From Azorinus chamasolen (Eukaryota > Mollusca > Bivalvia > Cardiida > Solecurtidae), in assembly GCA_963576725.1 (NCBI GenBank), contig OY755244.1:32275876-32339875 (forward strand): a stretch of DNA of 64,000 bases, written 5' to 3'. This document shows, one piece after another, positions 22,905 through 34,700 of the stretch; positions within the stretch are counted from its first letter, which is position 1; the number at the start of each line of letters is the position of its first letter. Both the position numbers and the translations under genes were made by a program. The notes beneath the pieces are model-generated. The model was not told the DNA's origin. It saw nothing but the letters and a program-made list of their open reading frames with translations, and did not search any database.

Positions 22905-24677
22905 GATGATGATGAGAACCCATTGTGCCCACAGAACTGATTAAAACCTTGTTATTCAGTTGAATATGATTTAGCTGTAGGTAGAGATTTATGTTTCAAT
23001 ATATATATAACCTCTGAAATGGCAGTATTTGAAATATAGATGCCTGACTTGCCTTTTTTCGGATACAAATATCACATTTCAACTATAATATGTGCTATGA
23101 GAACCCCTTGTGCCCACAGAACTGATTAAATCTTTGTTATCCTGTTGAATATGAATTAGCTGTAGGTAGAGATTTGTGTTTCAATAGATTTCACCATCTG
23201 AAATTGCAGTATTTGGAATATTAAGGGTAGACTTGCATTTTTTACGGGTAGAAATATCACATTTCTGCTACAATATGGGCAATGATGACTAATTATTTTC
23301 TCTAAACTAAATAAATCTTTGATATTCTGTTGAATATGAGTGAGCTGTAGGTAGAGGTTGGTGTTTCAATAGATTTCACCATCTGAAATGACAGTGTTTG
23401 GAATATTAAGAGTAGACTTGCATTTTTTACGGGTAGAAATATCACATTTCCGCTACAATATGGGCAATGATACAATATGGGCATTTCTGCTACAATATGG
23501 CCAATGATGACTAATTTTTTTCTCTAAACTAAATAGATCTTTGATATTCTGCTGAATATGAGTTAGCTGTAGGTAGAGGTTGATGTTTCCATACATATCA
23601 CCATCTGAAATGGCAGTATTTGGAATATTAAGGGTAGACTTGCATTTTTTACGGGTAGAAATTTCACATTTCTGCTACAATATGGCCTATGATGACTAAT
23701 TATTTTCTCTAAACTAAATAAATCTTTTGATGTTCTGTTGAATATGAGTGAGCTGTAAGTAGAGGTTGATGTTTCAATACATTGTACCATCTGAAATGGA
23801 AGTATTTGGAATATTAAGGGTAGACTTGCATTTTTTACGGGTAGAAATATCACATTTCCACTACAATATGGGCTATGATGGCTAATTATTTTCTCTAAAC
23901 TAACTAAATCTTTGATATTCTGTTGAATATGAGTGAGCTGTAGGTAGAGGTTGATGTTTCCATACATATCACCATCTGAAATGGCAGTATTTGGAATATT
24001 AAGGGTAGACTTGCATTTTTTACGGGTAGAAATATCACATTTCTGCTACAATATGGCCTATGATGACTAATTATTTTCTCTAAACTACATAAATCTTTGA
24101 TGTTCTGTTGAATATGAGTGAGCTGTAAGTAGAGGTTGATGTTTCAATACATTGTACCATCTGAAATGGAAGTATTTGGAATATTAAGGGTAGACTTGCA
24201 TTTTTTATGGGTAGAAATATCACATTTCCACTACATTATGGGCTATGATGGCTAATTATTTTCTCTAAACTAACTAAATCTTTGATATTCTGTTGAATAT
24301 GAGTGAGCTGTAGGTAGAGGTTGATGTTTCCATACATATCACCATCTGAAATGGCAGTATTTGGAATATTAAGGGTAGACTTGCATTTTTTACGGGTAGA
24401 AATATCACATTTCTGCTACAATATGGCCTATGATGACTAATTATTTTCTCTAAACTAAATAAATCTTTGATATTCTGTTGAATATGAGTGAGCTGTAAGT
24501 AGAGGTTGATGTTTCAATACATTGTACCATCTGAAATGGAAGTATTTGGAATATTAAGGGTAGACTTGCATTTTTTACGGGTAGAAATATCACATTTCTT
24601 CTATAATATGTGCTATGATGACTTACTATTTTCTCTAAACTGAATAAATCTTTGATATGAGTTAGCTGTAGGTAGTG
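22905..24677 (-). repeat. 185-bp satellite, short block in reverse orientation
   Basis: About nine monomers; the marker TTTACGGGTAGAAAT recurs at 23241, 23426, 23648, 23834, 24019, 24204, 24389 and 24574, i.e. every 185 bp except one 222-bp spacing. The long unit contains a 37-bp local duplication of CAATATGGGC-type text (23468-23500). From about 23.6 kb, alternate monomers are more alike, so the block is partly organised as 370-bp dimers. It is the same monomer as the 43.5-52.9 kb array, inverted. Confidence 0.9.
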
Positions 24678-25016
24678 ATATCACTAGGACCAAACCCCAG
24701 TAGGACAATACCCCATGTATGAGTGAGTGGAGGATAATAAATAAATAATAATGTTAAACATAATTATGTATTTAATTAAGGAATTATATATACAAATGGC
24801 ACTTCATAGCAATAGAAAAGGAGAATAAAATGTTGTATGGTAATATGGTAATAACCTGATTTTCACTAAAAGCATAAGTTGTATTATCACAAGGAGGATA
24901 TATTTTATATCTTTTTACAAAAAGAATAGGTCCAGATCATACAGATTCTAAAACAAAGCCATCTGATCAGGTTCTAACCTATTTGCTCACTGACAATTAA
25001 TGAATATTTATTAGGT

Positions 25017-25783
25017 GAACCACAGGTAACTTCCCATTTCGTCTACTATTTTGACATTTGTTCCCATTTCGTCTACTCCTAATTTAACATCCTTTCCCAT
25101 TTCATCTACTGCTTATATTTTATGTCTACTGCTTATATTTTTATGTCTTTGATCAATATTATACCATCTTTACATCAGGCAAAATTCATGCTTTTTAGGA
25201 CTTCTTAATATCAAGTTATGTTGGGTTTTTTTTTATCTTGACCCAAATTAATGATCTGGATCAAAACCCAAAACAGTTTTCTAAGATTAACTTAGAAATT
25301 ATATGCAAGCAAAAATGCAATTTAAAAAAAGCAACAAGAAACCACTTCAGTCAATCAAGGAAAATGATCATCATCTCGACTTTTGATCTGGGTCCAAACC
25401 CAACTGATGTAAGTCATGGTTATGCTTAAGAAAACTGTAAAAACATGATTATGCAATGGCCCAACTGGTATAAGTCATGGTAATTCTTAAGAAAACATGA
25501 TTATGCATTTGCCCCCCTAACAATGATAGGTGTCAAAAATACTACTGTGGATTAAGTCTGCTGCCCAAAAAAGCATCTTAAATATAATTCTTTTATAAAA
25601 ATTGATGATAACACATTAAAAAGTCCTAAAATGTCTGAATCTTGTATGATATTAATAAAATAACTGAGTTATTATAACAGTAGACGAAATGGGAACAGGG
25701 TAAAATTTTAGAGTAGACGAAATGGGAATGAATTACAGTAGACGAAATGGGAAGTAGACTAAATGGGAATAAACCGAACCACA
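25017..25783. mobile_element. TIR transposon with iterated 16-bp end motifs and 8-bp target duplication
   Basis: The 751-bp element (25025-25775) is flanked by GAACCACA on both sides. The ends are GGTAACTTCCCATTTCGTC and, inverted, GGTTTATTCCCATTTAGTC. The motif TTCCCATTTCGTCTAC occurs three times inside the left end (25031, 25061, 25094) and four times inverted at the right (25680, 25713, 25738, 25754). An 8-bp duplication fits hAT-type transposition. There is no transposase ORF, so it is nonautonomous. Confidence 0.75.
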
Positions 25784-25789
25784 TTCTAT

Positions 25790-26250
25790 ACAAAAAAGGC
25801 ATACATGGTATAACCACAAAACCACAATTAACTAATTCCTTTTCTTAATGTCCAAACCCAAATCATTTTAACAAATTTTATGATCTGGCTCAACCATGTT
25901 TGCTTTGTTACACTTAATATAGATCCAATAGACATGGATAATGTAATATTAGCACATATTGCATATAAGCTATTATAATATAACCACAATTAATGATTCC
26001 TTTCTTAACTTACAAACAGGGTAGACCAAATCATTTTCAAAATTTTATGATCTGGCTCAACCATGTTTGCTTTGGCACACTTAATATAGATTCAATAGAT
26101 ATGGATAATGTAATATTAGCACACAATGCATATAAACTATTATAATATAACCACAATTAACTGTTTCCTTTTCTTAACTTTACAAACAGGGTAGACCCAA
26201 ATCATTTTCAAAGCTTTATGATCTGGCTCAACAATGTTTGCTATGACTAT
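25790..26250. repeat. Three-copy tandem repeat of about 169 bp
   Basis: TGATCTGGCTCAACCATG recurs at 25881, 26048 and 26219, along with AACCACAATTAA and GGATAATGTAATATTAGCAC. It directly abuts the TIR transposon. Confidence 0.75.
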
Positions 26251-26553
26251 TGAACATTGATACCGCTAAAAACAACAATTAAAGGTAAACTAAAGCTTAT
26301 TTAATTATGAATTCATTCTTCATTTATTCACAATTTTGACCTAATTCTAAATATGCTTTAACTTCTATTTTTATTTGCAGATTGTAACTTTAAATTTGAA
26401 AATGTAAAAATCTTGCTTTGAATATATATTCTGATTGAGTGTTTCTTCTTCAAATTATCTAAAAGTTGATTTATAACCCAAATATGTTAACATATGGGGT
26501 TTTGTACCTTCCAGCTTTGAAAACAGTGTAGGTCCATAGCAGTCCTTGTCTAT

Positions 26554-26754
26554 GCAGTAAAACCTCTCTATAACGACCACTAAATTGTGCTAATTAGTTG
26601 GTATTTAGGACAGGTGGCAGCTTAAAACAAGGTGAATAAAACAGAACGCTCCTATAGAAGTGTTGTTTTAATTTCACCTTGCTTTAAGCAGCCACCTACC
26701 TTTAACACAAAATACTTTATGTAATTTAGTGGCCATTAAAGAGAGGTTTTACTG
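26554..26754. mobile_element. Hairpin MITE, CAGTAAAACCTCTCTATAAC end
   Basis: The termini CAGTAAAACCTCTCTATAAC and GAGAGGTTTTACTG are inverted. The inner arms GGTGGCAGCTTAAAACAAGG and the inverse CTTGCTTTAAGCAGCCACC flank the centre CTCCTATAGAAG. It is the third and least decayed terminus of the family at 6.2 and 7.6 kb. The ends resemble pogo/Tigger-type MITEs. Confidence 0.65.
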
Positions 26755-26994
26755 TATGTGTCTACACTATTATAAAAGCTCAGAATGTAAATTTCTCGGA
26801 TTTGAATGAATAAACAGGAATATAAAAACGAAAACGAAGTTTGTGGTATAATGCTGTATTCAATAAATCAAGTCATGTTGATATACAAACGTTTATCAAA
26901 ATAGTAAAACAAGATACAATGACAGCCAAAGACTACAGGAGTAGGAAAGAGTGAAACGATATTGATGAGATTGACATACAGAATGAGCAAGTCG

Positions 26995-27060
26995 CAAATA
27001 ATTCAATTCAATTCAAATTCTATTGGAAATATCAGCATATACAATACCTTTGGCCAAGTA
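26995..27060 (-). repeat. Possible LINE 3' tail (AATTC repeat)
   Basis: Read on the minus strand, CTTGGCCAAAGGTATTGTAT runs into TTGAATTGAATTGAATT, a pattern often seen at LINE 3' ends. No adjacent coding tail was recognised, so the call is weak. Confidence 0.25.
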
Positions 27061-28021
27061 AATAATACAATATAAAGATGGCAATGCATTACACAAATAC
27101 ACACATCAATGTAATGAAATAATTAACATAGATTGAACTAGTAAATACTGATTCAAACATAACCTGATATTTAAATAGCAATTTAAGTACATAAAGAAAC
27201 CTAAAAAGCATCATTTTCTATACATTCTGTACATTTTAACATAGCATAGTGAATATATTTCGACACATTTCTGATATAAAGTAGGGAATTGAAAAGTAAA
27301 CAGAGAAACAAGTAATATTCTGAAAGCATCTGCTACAAATGTTCTATTTTAGAACACTTGTACCCAGGGCTCGGGACGTGGACCCTGCTTTCATGAGCCC
27401 CAAATTTTGGTTGATTTTTGCTGAAAAAAGATGTTTAACTCTTTTAGTGCCGAATTTCTTACTGTCATCTGCAAAACTATTTTTTTCAAATCATTAGGTA
27501 AAATATGGAAATGAGATAAATAAAAAAAATGCAATTATCAAAGGAATAAACCACAAATATAGAAGAAGAGGCATAAAGTGAAAGGCGGTATCTGATCTGG
27601 GACTGCACTATTTGTCCTTTTTGCGACATTGGCGGTGAAAGGGTTAATGTTTTCAATAACTTGCTTCCTATTCCAAAAGTCCGAAAAGCCAAAAGACAAT
27701 ATGATAGTAAATGATCTCCACATATGAAGATCCTGTTTACATAAAACCCGATCTTTTGAATATATGTTACCCTTTATTATAGACACATGTATTAAAAACA
27801 CACTCTATATAGAATGTTCGAAACATCGGGTTTTCTATGTTTAGTTAAAATGGAGATCTTTAAAAGAAGGCAAATCATGAAATCGTACTCTCACACACAT
27901 CTAAAGAAATAATATAAACACGACTTGTGGTTAATCTAATCTGGATCCACGCTATATAAATGAATTCAAGAAGTATCAACTATCACTACAACATTTACAT
28001 CTGTATTAGGATGACTGGATA

Positions 28022-28070
28022 TAGATAAGACAGACAGACAGACAGACAGAAAGAGAGACAGAGACAGACA
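28022..28070 (+). repeat. (GACA)n microsatellite
   Basis: A GACAGACAGACAGACAGA run decaying to AGAGAGACAGAGACAGACAG. Confidence 0.85.
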
Positions 28071-28363
28071 GTGAAATACCTTTACTACTGCTTTGTTTAT
28101 TACTAGCAAAACACCTTTTCTTCTGCAATTATCAACCCATATCATGATTAGACGCTGTACAAACAGTTAATCCTTAGCCTGCTGTAATGTGGTCAGTCAT
28201 CCATTCAATTAATTAGTATCACTTACAATTATGACAGCGTTCCGTGTTTGTTTTGTTAACACGTTGTAATTTTAGCAGTTTAATTATAACAGTGTCAATG
28301 GGCCCCTTGATACATTACTGTATATAATGGACAGTTGTACCATATTTTTTTTCATTCTCACTC

Positions 28364-28648
28364 ATGGCTTTCAAAGAGACATTTTACTGGCAGAACGAAG
28401 ACGGGTACCACTTTGGTGTGAGCGTGTGTTTTGGAACTTTGTTTTCGCGCCACGACAGAGCATATAACCAGCGTCAAAAAAGATTCAACAAGCTCATGCC
28501 TGCTATTCACCCAGACCTGGTCTGGATCCATCCTGTTGAGTTAACTTCAACGGATTCCATATCTACCAGAGACAACGTTCATCTCCAGCCACCAAAGGAG
28601 AAAGACTTTACCCAGAGCATCGCAGATGCTCTCAAGTCTTTCTTTTAA
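28364..28648 (+). CDS. Short ORF resembling the end of an SGNH-type esterase domain
   Basis: 94 codons from an ATG to TAA at 28646-28648. The C-terminal half reads HPDLVWIHPVELTS and then RDNVHLQPPKEKDFTQSI. A D-x-V-H-L block near the end followed by a helix is the pattern of the catalytic Asp/His block of SGNH/GDSL hydrolases, often found in mollusc mobile-element proteins. The N-terminal Ser/Gly/Asn blocks are absent, so it could be only a fragment. Base composition is less AT-rich than its surroundings. A canonical promoter or splice context was not found. Function unknown. Confidence 0.35.
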   Translation: MAFKETFYWQNEDGYHFGVSVCFGTLFSRHDRAYNQRQKRFNKLMPAIHPDLVWIHPVELTSTDSISTRDNVHLQPPKEKDFTQSIADALKSFF

Positions 28649-29065
28649 ACAGCCCTTCTCAGGGCTACACCTACAACCCTTCTCACAACAGCCCTTGTTA
28701 GGGCTACACAATGCTCTGAAAGATGATACCAAGAGTTAATATAATATAATGTAATATATAATGTAATATATAATTATATATATCATAATATAATATTGCT
28801 TGTTTATTCTTGTTATAGAGAAAGCATCTGCTACACATATAATGTACACTATATGTGCACCCAGGGCTCGGGACGTGGACCCTGCTTTCATGATGAGCCC
28901 CACAATTTAGAAAATGTATTCACCCAAAAAATGCCGGGCAATACATAAAAAAAAATTTAAGTGCCAAAAGTTTTTTTATACAAAATGGTGAAATAATATT
29001 TCATAAATAATGTATTTATAGCTCTGATATAATTTGTTCATCTCAGAATTACTTAATAGATAATA

Positions 29066-30247
29066 ACAAGAGGGTCATTGGCCCTATATTGCTCACCTGA
29101 GTTACAGTAATATTGACATTTCTAGCAGATGACACTTCTTTCACCCTTTCACTGCTGAATCAACTTGAACTAAGATTGACACACAGTCTGGATTCAGATC
29201 TAATACCAAGTAACTGTCTGACCAAGATCTAAATTGTTTACAACTTGGGTCAAAATGCCTAAAACTGATCTTTTAGAAATTCAAATGACGACAAATCTGA
29301 AGCAGACGACATTACAGATCTCTTTGAAAGAGCATTTCAAAGCTCCTTATATAAGTGAACACCCCCCCCCCCTTATACACAGTATTCTGCTGACCCTCAT
29401 ATAAACCTGATTTTACGCATTAGCAAACAGAGTAGACATCTGCTATAGAGGTTCCTATAGAAGCTGTCTGATCAGGGTCTGCTCTGTTTGCTTTTGACAA
29501 GATATAGATTTGATTTTACAATTTTTATCAAAGCTAAAACTTCTCTTCATGGAAATAACATGTTTTTACTCATTAGCAAACAGAGTAGACCCAGATCAGT
29601 TTTTGTCAAAGCAAACTGGGAAAGGGTTAATAGGTGTTTAGAAATAATTCCAGCTCTAGGTATGAATATCTGATAATCAGTCAATTAAACGGGCCATTAG
29701 TTATTTTAACAATTGAAATTGAGAAGTGTTACTCATTTTTCGAGTAACATTAATTATTAATTGACAATAATTTTGATTAACTTAAGACATTATTTGTTTT
29801 CAAAATCAAATTAAAATAAATACAATTAATAGCAAGGAGAAAAGTCTTTAATAAACACCTAAACTTCAACTAAATGCAATTAATAAAGACTATATTACAT
29901 AATAAGCATAATTAAATTTATTAAAATAAATGACCATTAGATGATGCAATATACCAAATATCATAGCTCTAGGAATTGTGGTTTCAGAGAAGAAGATTTT
30001 TAAAGATTTAAAAAAAAAACCTTTACAAGTAGTGGGGTGGGGCCATTTTTTTGCCCGGGGTCATGATTTGAACAAACTTTGTAGAGGACACCCTAAAGTA
30101 CATTTCTGTGAAATTTGGTTGAAATTCTCCAAGTGGTTTAGGAGAAGAAGTCATTTGAGTAAAAGTGAATGGACAGACGGACGGACAGACGGACGACAGG
30201 CGGTCACAATAGCTCACCTTGAGCCTTCAGCTCAGGTGAGCTAAAAA
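29066..30247 (+). mobile_element. Helentron-like element (CTCACCTGAG family), degraded interior
   Basis: Starts ACAAGAGGGTCATTGGCCC then GCTCACCTGAG. It ends with a GACGGACGGACAGACGGAC microsatellite, the hairpin CTCACCTTGAGC-CTTCA-GCTCAGGTGAG and CTAAAAA. Only one intact 154-bp unit remains (about 29930-30090). The middle is an AT-rich insertion plus MITE cores at about 29425 and 29580. Confidence 0.6.
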
Positions 30248-30335
30248 TCAGGAGAATTTAAGTTTATTAAGTAAAATTGTTTTTGATACCAAAACTGATT
30301 TGGAAGTTTAGTTTGTAGTAATTTTTTACTAGAAA

Positions 30336-31175
30336 TTAAACCCAAAGTTCCAAGAGTTTGATATGTAAAAATATATTTCAATGCTGATAGATCTATAGTT
30401 TGTTATAGGCCAGCAACTTTGAGAGTGCTACAAGACCCAAACATCTTAAATTTGGAAATATAGATCGTGGGCCAACAACTTTGAGAGTGTTACAAGACCC
30501 AATGAACTATATATAATTTTGACCTATAGCGGGTTGTGGGCTGGCTACTTTGAGAGTGCTGCAAGACCCAATGAACTATATATAATTTTGACCTATAGCG
30601 GGTTGTGGGCTGGCTACTTTGAGAGTGCTGCAAGACCCAAACCTGTTAAATTTGGAAATATAGATCGTGGGCCAACAACTTTGAGAGTGTTACAAGACCC
30701 AATGAACTATATATAATTTTGACCTATAGTGGGTTGTGGGCCGGCTACTTTGAGAGTGCTGCAAGACCCAAACCTGTTAAATTTGGAAATATAGATCGTG
30801 GGCCAACAACTTTGAGAGTGTTACAAGACCCAATGAACTATATATAATTTTGACCTATAGTGGGTTGTGGGCCGGCTACTTTGAGAGTGCTGCAAGACCC
30901 AAACCTGTTAAATTTGGAAATATAGATCGTGGGCCAACAACTTTGAGAGTGTTACAAGACCCAATGAACTATATATAATTTTGACCTATAGCGGGTTGTG
31001 GGCCGGCTACTTTGAGAGTGCTGCAAGACCCAAACATGTATTATATATAATTTTTGAATGGAAATAAAACCCAAAGTTCCAAAAGTTTGACATGTAAAAA
31101 ATATATTTCAATGCTGATAGATCAATAGCGTGTTTCAGGCCAGCAACTTTGAGAGTGCTACAAGACCCAAACATA
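30336..31175. repeat. 131-bp tandem array between direct repeats of about 110 bp
   Basis: GGGTTGTGGGC recurs at about 30529, 30599, 30730, 30861 and 30992, spacing 70 then 131, 131, 131. The 131-bp unit is itself two related halves sharing ACTTTGAGAGTG and CAAGACCCAA. The block is bracketed by CCCAAAGTTCCAA...GACCCAAACAT copies at 30336-30444 and 31062-31174. The 65-codon frame inside is a shadow. Confidence 0.8.
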
Positions 31176-31468
31176 GGAGAAGCGTACAGCTGGCCGACGG
31201 TCTTCAGGAAATGTGACGTCTGCATAGTCATTTTAGAAAGTAAAAAACATAACTTTAAAATTCTTCCTAGCAAACACAGCAGACTGATCTGACGGCACCC
31301 ATAGGAGCTGTCTGATATGGGTATACTCTGTTTACAAATGCATGAATATTCCATTGGCAAACAGTGCAGACCCTGATTAAATGGCTCCAATAGGAGCCGT
31401 CTGATCTTGGTCTTCTCTGTTTGCCAATGCGTGAAAACAAGTTTATATGAGGGAAAGTGTTTAAATCA

Positions 31469-31750
31469 TTACGTGTACATTGCTGTACAAATACAACACA
31501 CATACTCCTCCTCTACCGCTGACTTTACTGAAAGTCCTGAGCACCTGCGGTGCATCCACCTCCCACAAACTGTACACTGCACCCATCTCTGTCTCCTTCT
31601 GTTAGTCGTACATCCAGGCATGTCACAGTGCGTTTCGTCCTTGGAAGTGCCACTTGACATGAGTCGGTCCCTAATATACTCTCTGTAGTTTTTGCAGTGT
31701 ACCTGGCGCATCACATCCACTGGTACATCACTTGTGATACATTCAGCATT
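31469..31750 (-). CDS. Integrase-Ulp1 gene, last exon: end of protease and PHD finger
   Basis: 93 codons plus stop. NAECITSDVPVDVM and QVHCKNYREYIRDRLM finish the Ulp1 fold (VFxxxNAExI ... FRxxIxxxL). Then comes a C4HC3 zinc finger: CDMPGC, WVQCTVCGRWMHRRC and YVCCIC, giving C-x4-C-x11-C-x2-C-x4-H-x2-C...C-x2-C, a PHD-type reader of histone tails. The frame-correct acceptor site before AATGCTGAATG reads TTTTTTTACGG, lacking the AG, so splicing here may be broken in this copy. Confidence 0.8.
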   Translation of the reverse strand, partial: NAECITSDVPVDVMRQVHCKNYREYIRDRLMSSGTSKDETHCDMPGCTTNRRRQRWVQCTVCGRWMHRRCSGLSVKSAVEEEYVCCICTAMYT

Positions 31751-34700
31751 CCGTAAAAAAAGTTTCATTCTATAAAACAAACTAACATAAATTTCTTGTT
31801 AATAAAAAAATGTTAAAAATTTATTAGTGGTGCATTGGTGAAAATGCAAAACAAAGATTATAACCTACAGCATATAAGTTTGAAATATCTTTAAATAATG
31901 GTGAAACTCTTCCGGTTACCCAGTGAAAAGCATTGACAACCCTTATTTTTAATATAACAAACAAATATTGTTGTTTATTTGGCGTTTGAAAACAGACAGA
32001 AAATTTCCAAGCATTATTTTTTATAATTAAACAAGAGTGTTTGCAAGAACACGTGTGTCATCTGCTCACAGAACTGTTAATCTGCTGGAGTGCGAAAATT
32101 GAAACAAAGGGGAATAACTTAAAAGGAGTATGTAGAGTGACAAACCTTAGTTACATCAATGGTCCTCAATGAGAGAAAGACTCATGTGAAATTCAAAAGC
32201 TCTATAGTGATTAGGTTAGAAATGACGGCCAAAAACAGGAATGTGTGATGGATAGACACCGACAGACAGACGACGGAAAAGTGATCCCTAAGTGACACAC
32301 TGCCTCTCGGCTGGGGACACAAAATGATGAAAAATAACAGCAATCAGGTTATTCACAGGCAGTAAATACTTGGGCTATTTACCAGCAGTAAGTAATAGGG
32401 TTATTCACTGGCATTGAATACCTGGGCTATTAACCGGCAAGAAAAATAATAGGATTATTTACGGCATGTTACAATTTGTTAAAGCCTAGCAAATTAGGAC
32501 AAAATCATCCAAACATATTCAAACTATGATCATTTATCAATCAATCGATTTATTGAACAGTACCGTGAGGTATAATAACTGTTATTGTTTCATACCATCA
32601 ACGTAAACACACCACAGGAACTGCTGTCCTTTTGCTGGCTGCATGACATGGGCTTCATAGTCCAATGTCCCATTGGCTCAACATCTGGTAAAGCGTTCCT
32701 TCCTTCTGTAAACTTCCTAAAATATTAAATATTTTTGGCAGTATAATATTAGTTGTTTTGTCCACTAAAAAAGATATCTCTCATTCCCGTTGGGTTGGAT
32801 TTAACCCTTTCCTAAATAAATACGCCTTTCTATTCCTTTGTAAACAGAAAAGACAGGTAAAGTAAAGTACCAAGTTATAGTCTACTTTCAGTCCGAATGA
32901 CCGTTCAGCCATCTGTACATTTACTCACCTGGTCACCGATTCATTCGCCTACAATATTGATCACTGTTAACATATGGCGCAATCATGCAGCCGCAGTACC
33001 GGCTAGTGACCATCACAGGTATCCATTTTAGCCCCTGGATGAAGAGGAGGTGGGGCATAATTTATATAACTTTTGTAGAGGACCTGAACATGATGCTATA
33101 TGCCAAATATGAAAGTAGAGAACATCACAGTTTCAGGAGAAGATTTTTAAAGTTTTCACTATATACATTGTATTTCTATTGAAAACTTGACACTCCCGGG
33201 GCGTGGCCAATTTTGACTCCAGGGACATAATTTATATAACTTTTGTAGAAGACCTGTAGAGGTGATGCTATATGCCAAAGATGAAAGCTGAGAACCCTGT
33301 AGATTCAGAGGAGAAGACGTTCAAATTGTTGACGACGCACGACAAACACCGACAGACGACGGACATCAGGCGATCACAAAAGCTCACCCTGAGCACTTTG
33401 TGCTTTGGAGAGCTAATAACAACTATGTCATAGTCAAGGTTTAATATATCTAGAATTGACAATATGGTGATTGCTATTGTTGGTCAAATAAATAGTTGAC
33501 AGTTGATATTTGGTAAATATGTAGTTGAAATTTTCAGAAATTCTAAGTCGAAAAGGGGAAATAACTATGGCAAAATTAATTTTTAGGATTACCTGCCCTT
33601 GTGAAAACAAATTTTAAACAAACAACTTTCTGACTTTCTAAGAAATGGACCTTAACAAAAAAGTCAACCAACAGCAGCGCTGATGCCGATGAGAAGGTCA
33701 TGACAATAGCTACATTTTTTGATATAGTGGAGCTAAAAACGAAATTTCTCATGTATAGCTTGAATTATTACTGCTGACTTTAAAAGACCATAATTTCAGC
33801 AAAGGTAAACACTGATACGTAAATGTATGTCGACTATGAATTTTGTACAATGACATGATAACATACCTCCATAAATCCATCCACTTTTGAAATTCCTCTC
33901 CATGCATCGAGTCCAAGATGGACACAGCCTTTTCAACCACATCAACAACCATGAGTATCCAGTGGTTACCATTGCTGTTGATGGGCATCAAGATGTGCCG
34001 GTACATGGAAAATGGTACCTTAAATATAAAAAAATAATTTTATTAAAATAATTTTATGCAGAGATTTTTACTTCTCCGCCCATGTAAGGTAGGAATTTTA
34101 CCCATAGAAGATATGCATATTTTACATGTCACATGATGTTTGAATAACATCTTTCATGTCACATGACGTTACATGTTACATGACGTCATATGCCATTATG
34201 GAATTCGAGTTAAAAAAATTGAAAGTATGTGTCACTATTCCTCTTTATTTGTTGTTGGTTTTCACTCAAAGGGTGGCTTCACACACATGTACATCTAAAC
34301 TTACGGTTACGGTCGATGCAATTTTTAGCCAGCTATTTCAAGGGTAAGGAATTCTAAGGCATGCACAATTTTATTGATCTTTACATACTTAAGTATGTAT
34401 TTTACAATGCAGAATTCTTTGAATTTATGAACCTTTCGTCGGTCGGATAAGCAGTCAGATAAATGAGATAAAAATTCATACAAGACGGCCATAATGAATT
34501 ATGAAAAGAACAGCACTTTGAAAGGTAGAATTTAATCCATTGTCCAAGATGGGTGAAAAAAATCCATCACTTGTAAATTCATGTAAAGTATGAAAACCAG
34601 CAGCATTAGAAAATCACCAAGGCACTTGACAAAGTCTTATGCCTGTGTAATTTACTGATACTCGAGTGAGATAATCATATCCTCCATGGATACTCATAGT

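Larger units (their letters stand above)
27322..28911. repeat. 1.5-kb segment bounded by direct repeats of about 85 bp
   Basis: AAAGCATCTGCTAC followed by CCCAGGGCTCGGGACGTGG and CTGCTTTCATGAGCCCC occurs at 27322-27405 and again, same orientation, at 28820-28905. Each copy can form a GGGCTC/GAGCCC hairpin, and GAAAGCA/TGCTTTC bracket it. CAGGGCTC resembles the hAT-like termini at 15.6 and 18.2 kb. Whether this is a duplication or two insertions is unclear. Confidence 0.55.

Noticed and set aside
23563..23967. 134-codon minus-strand frame
   Set aside because: Open only because the 185-bp satellite monomer lacks a stop in that phase for two units; broken in sister monomers.
27367..27405. tRNA-like GGGCTC...GAGCCC fold
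   Set aside because: Stem of only 6 bp with no D or T arm consensus; better explained as a repeat terminus.
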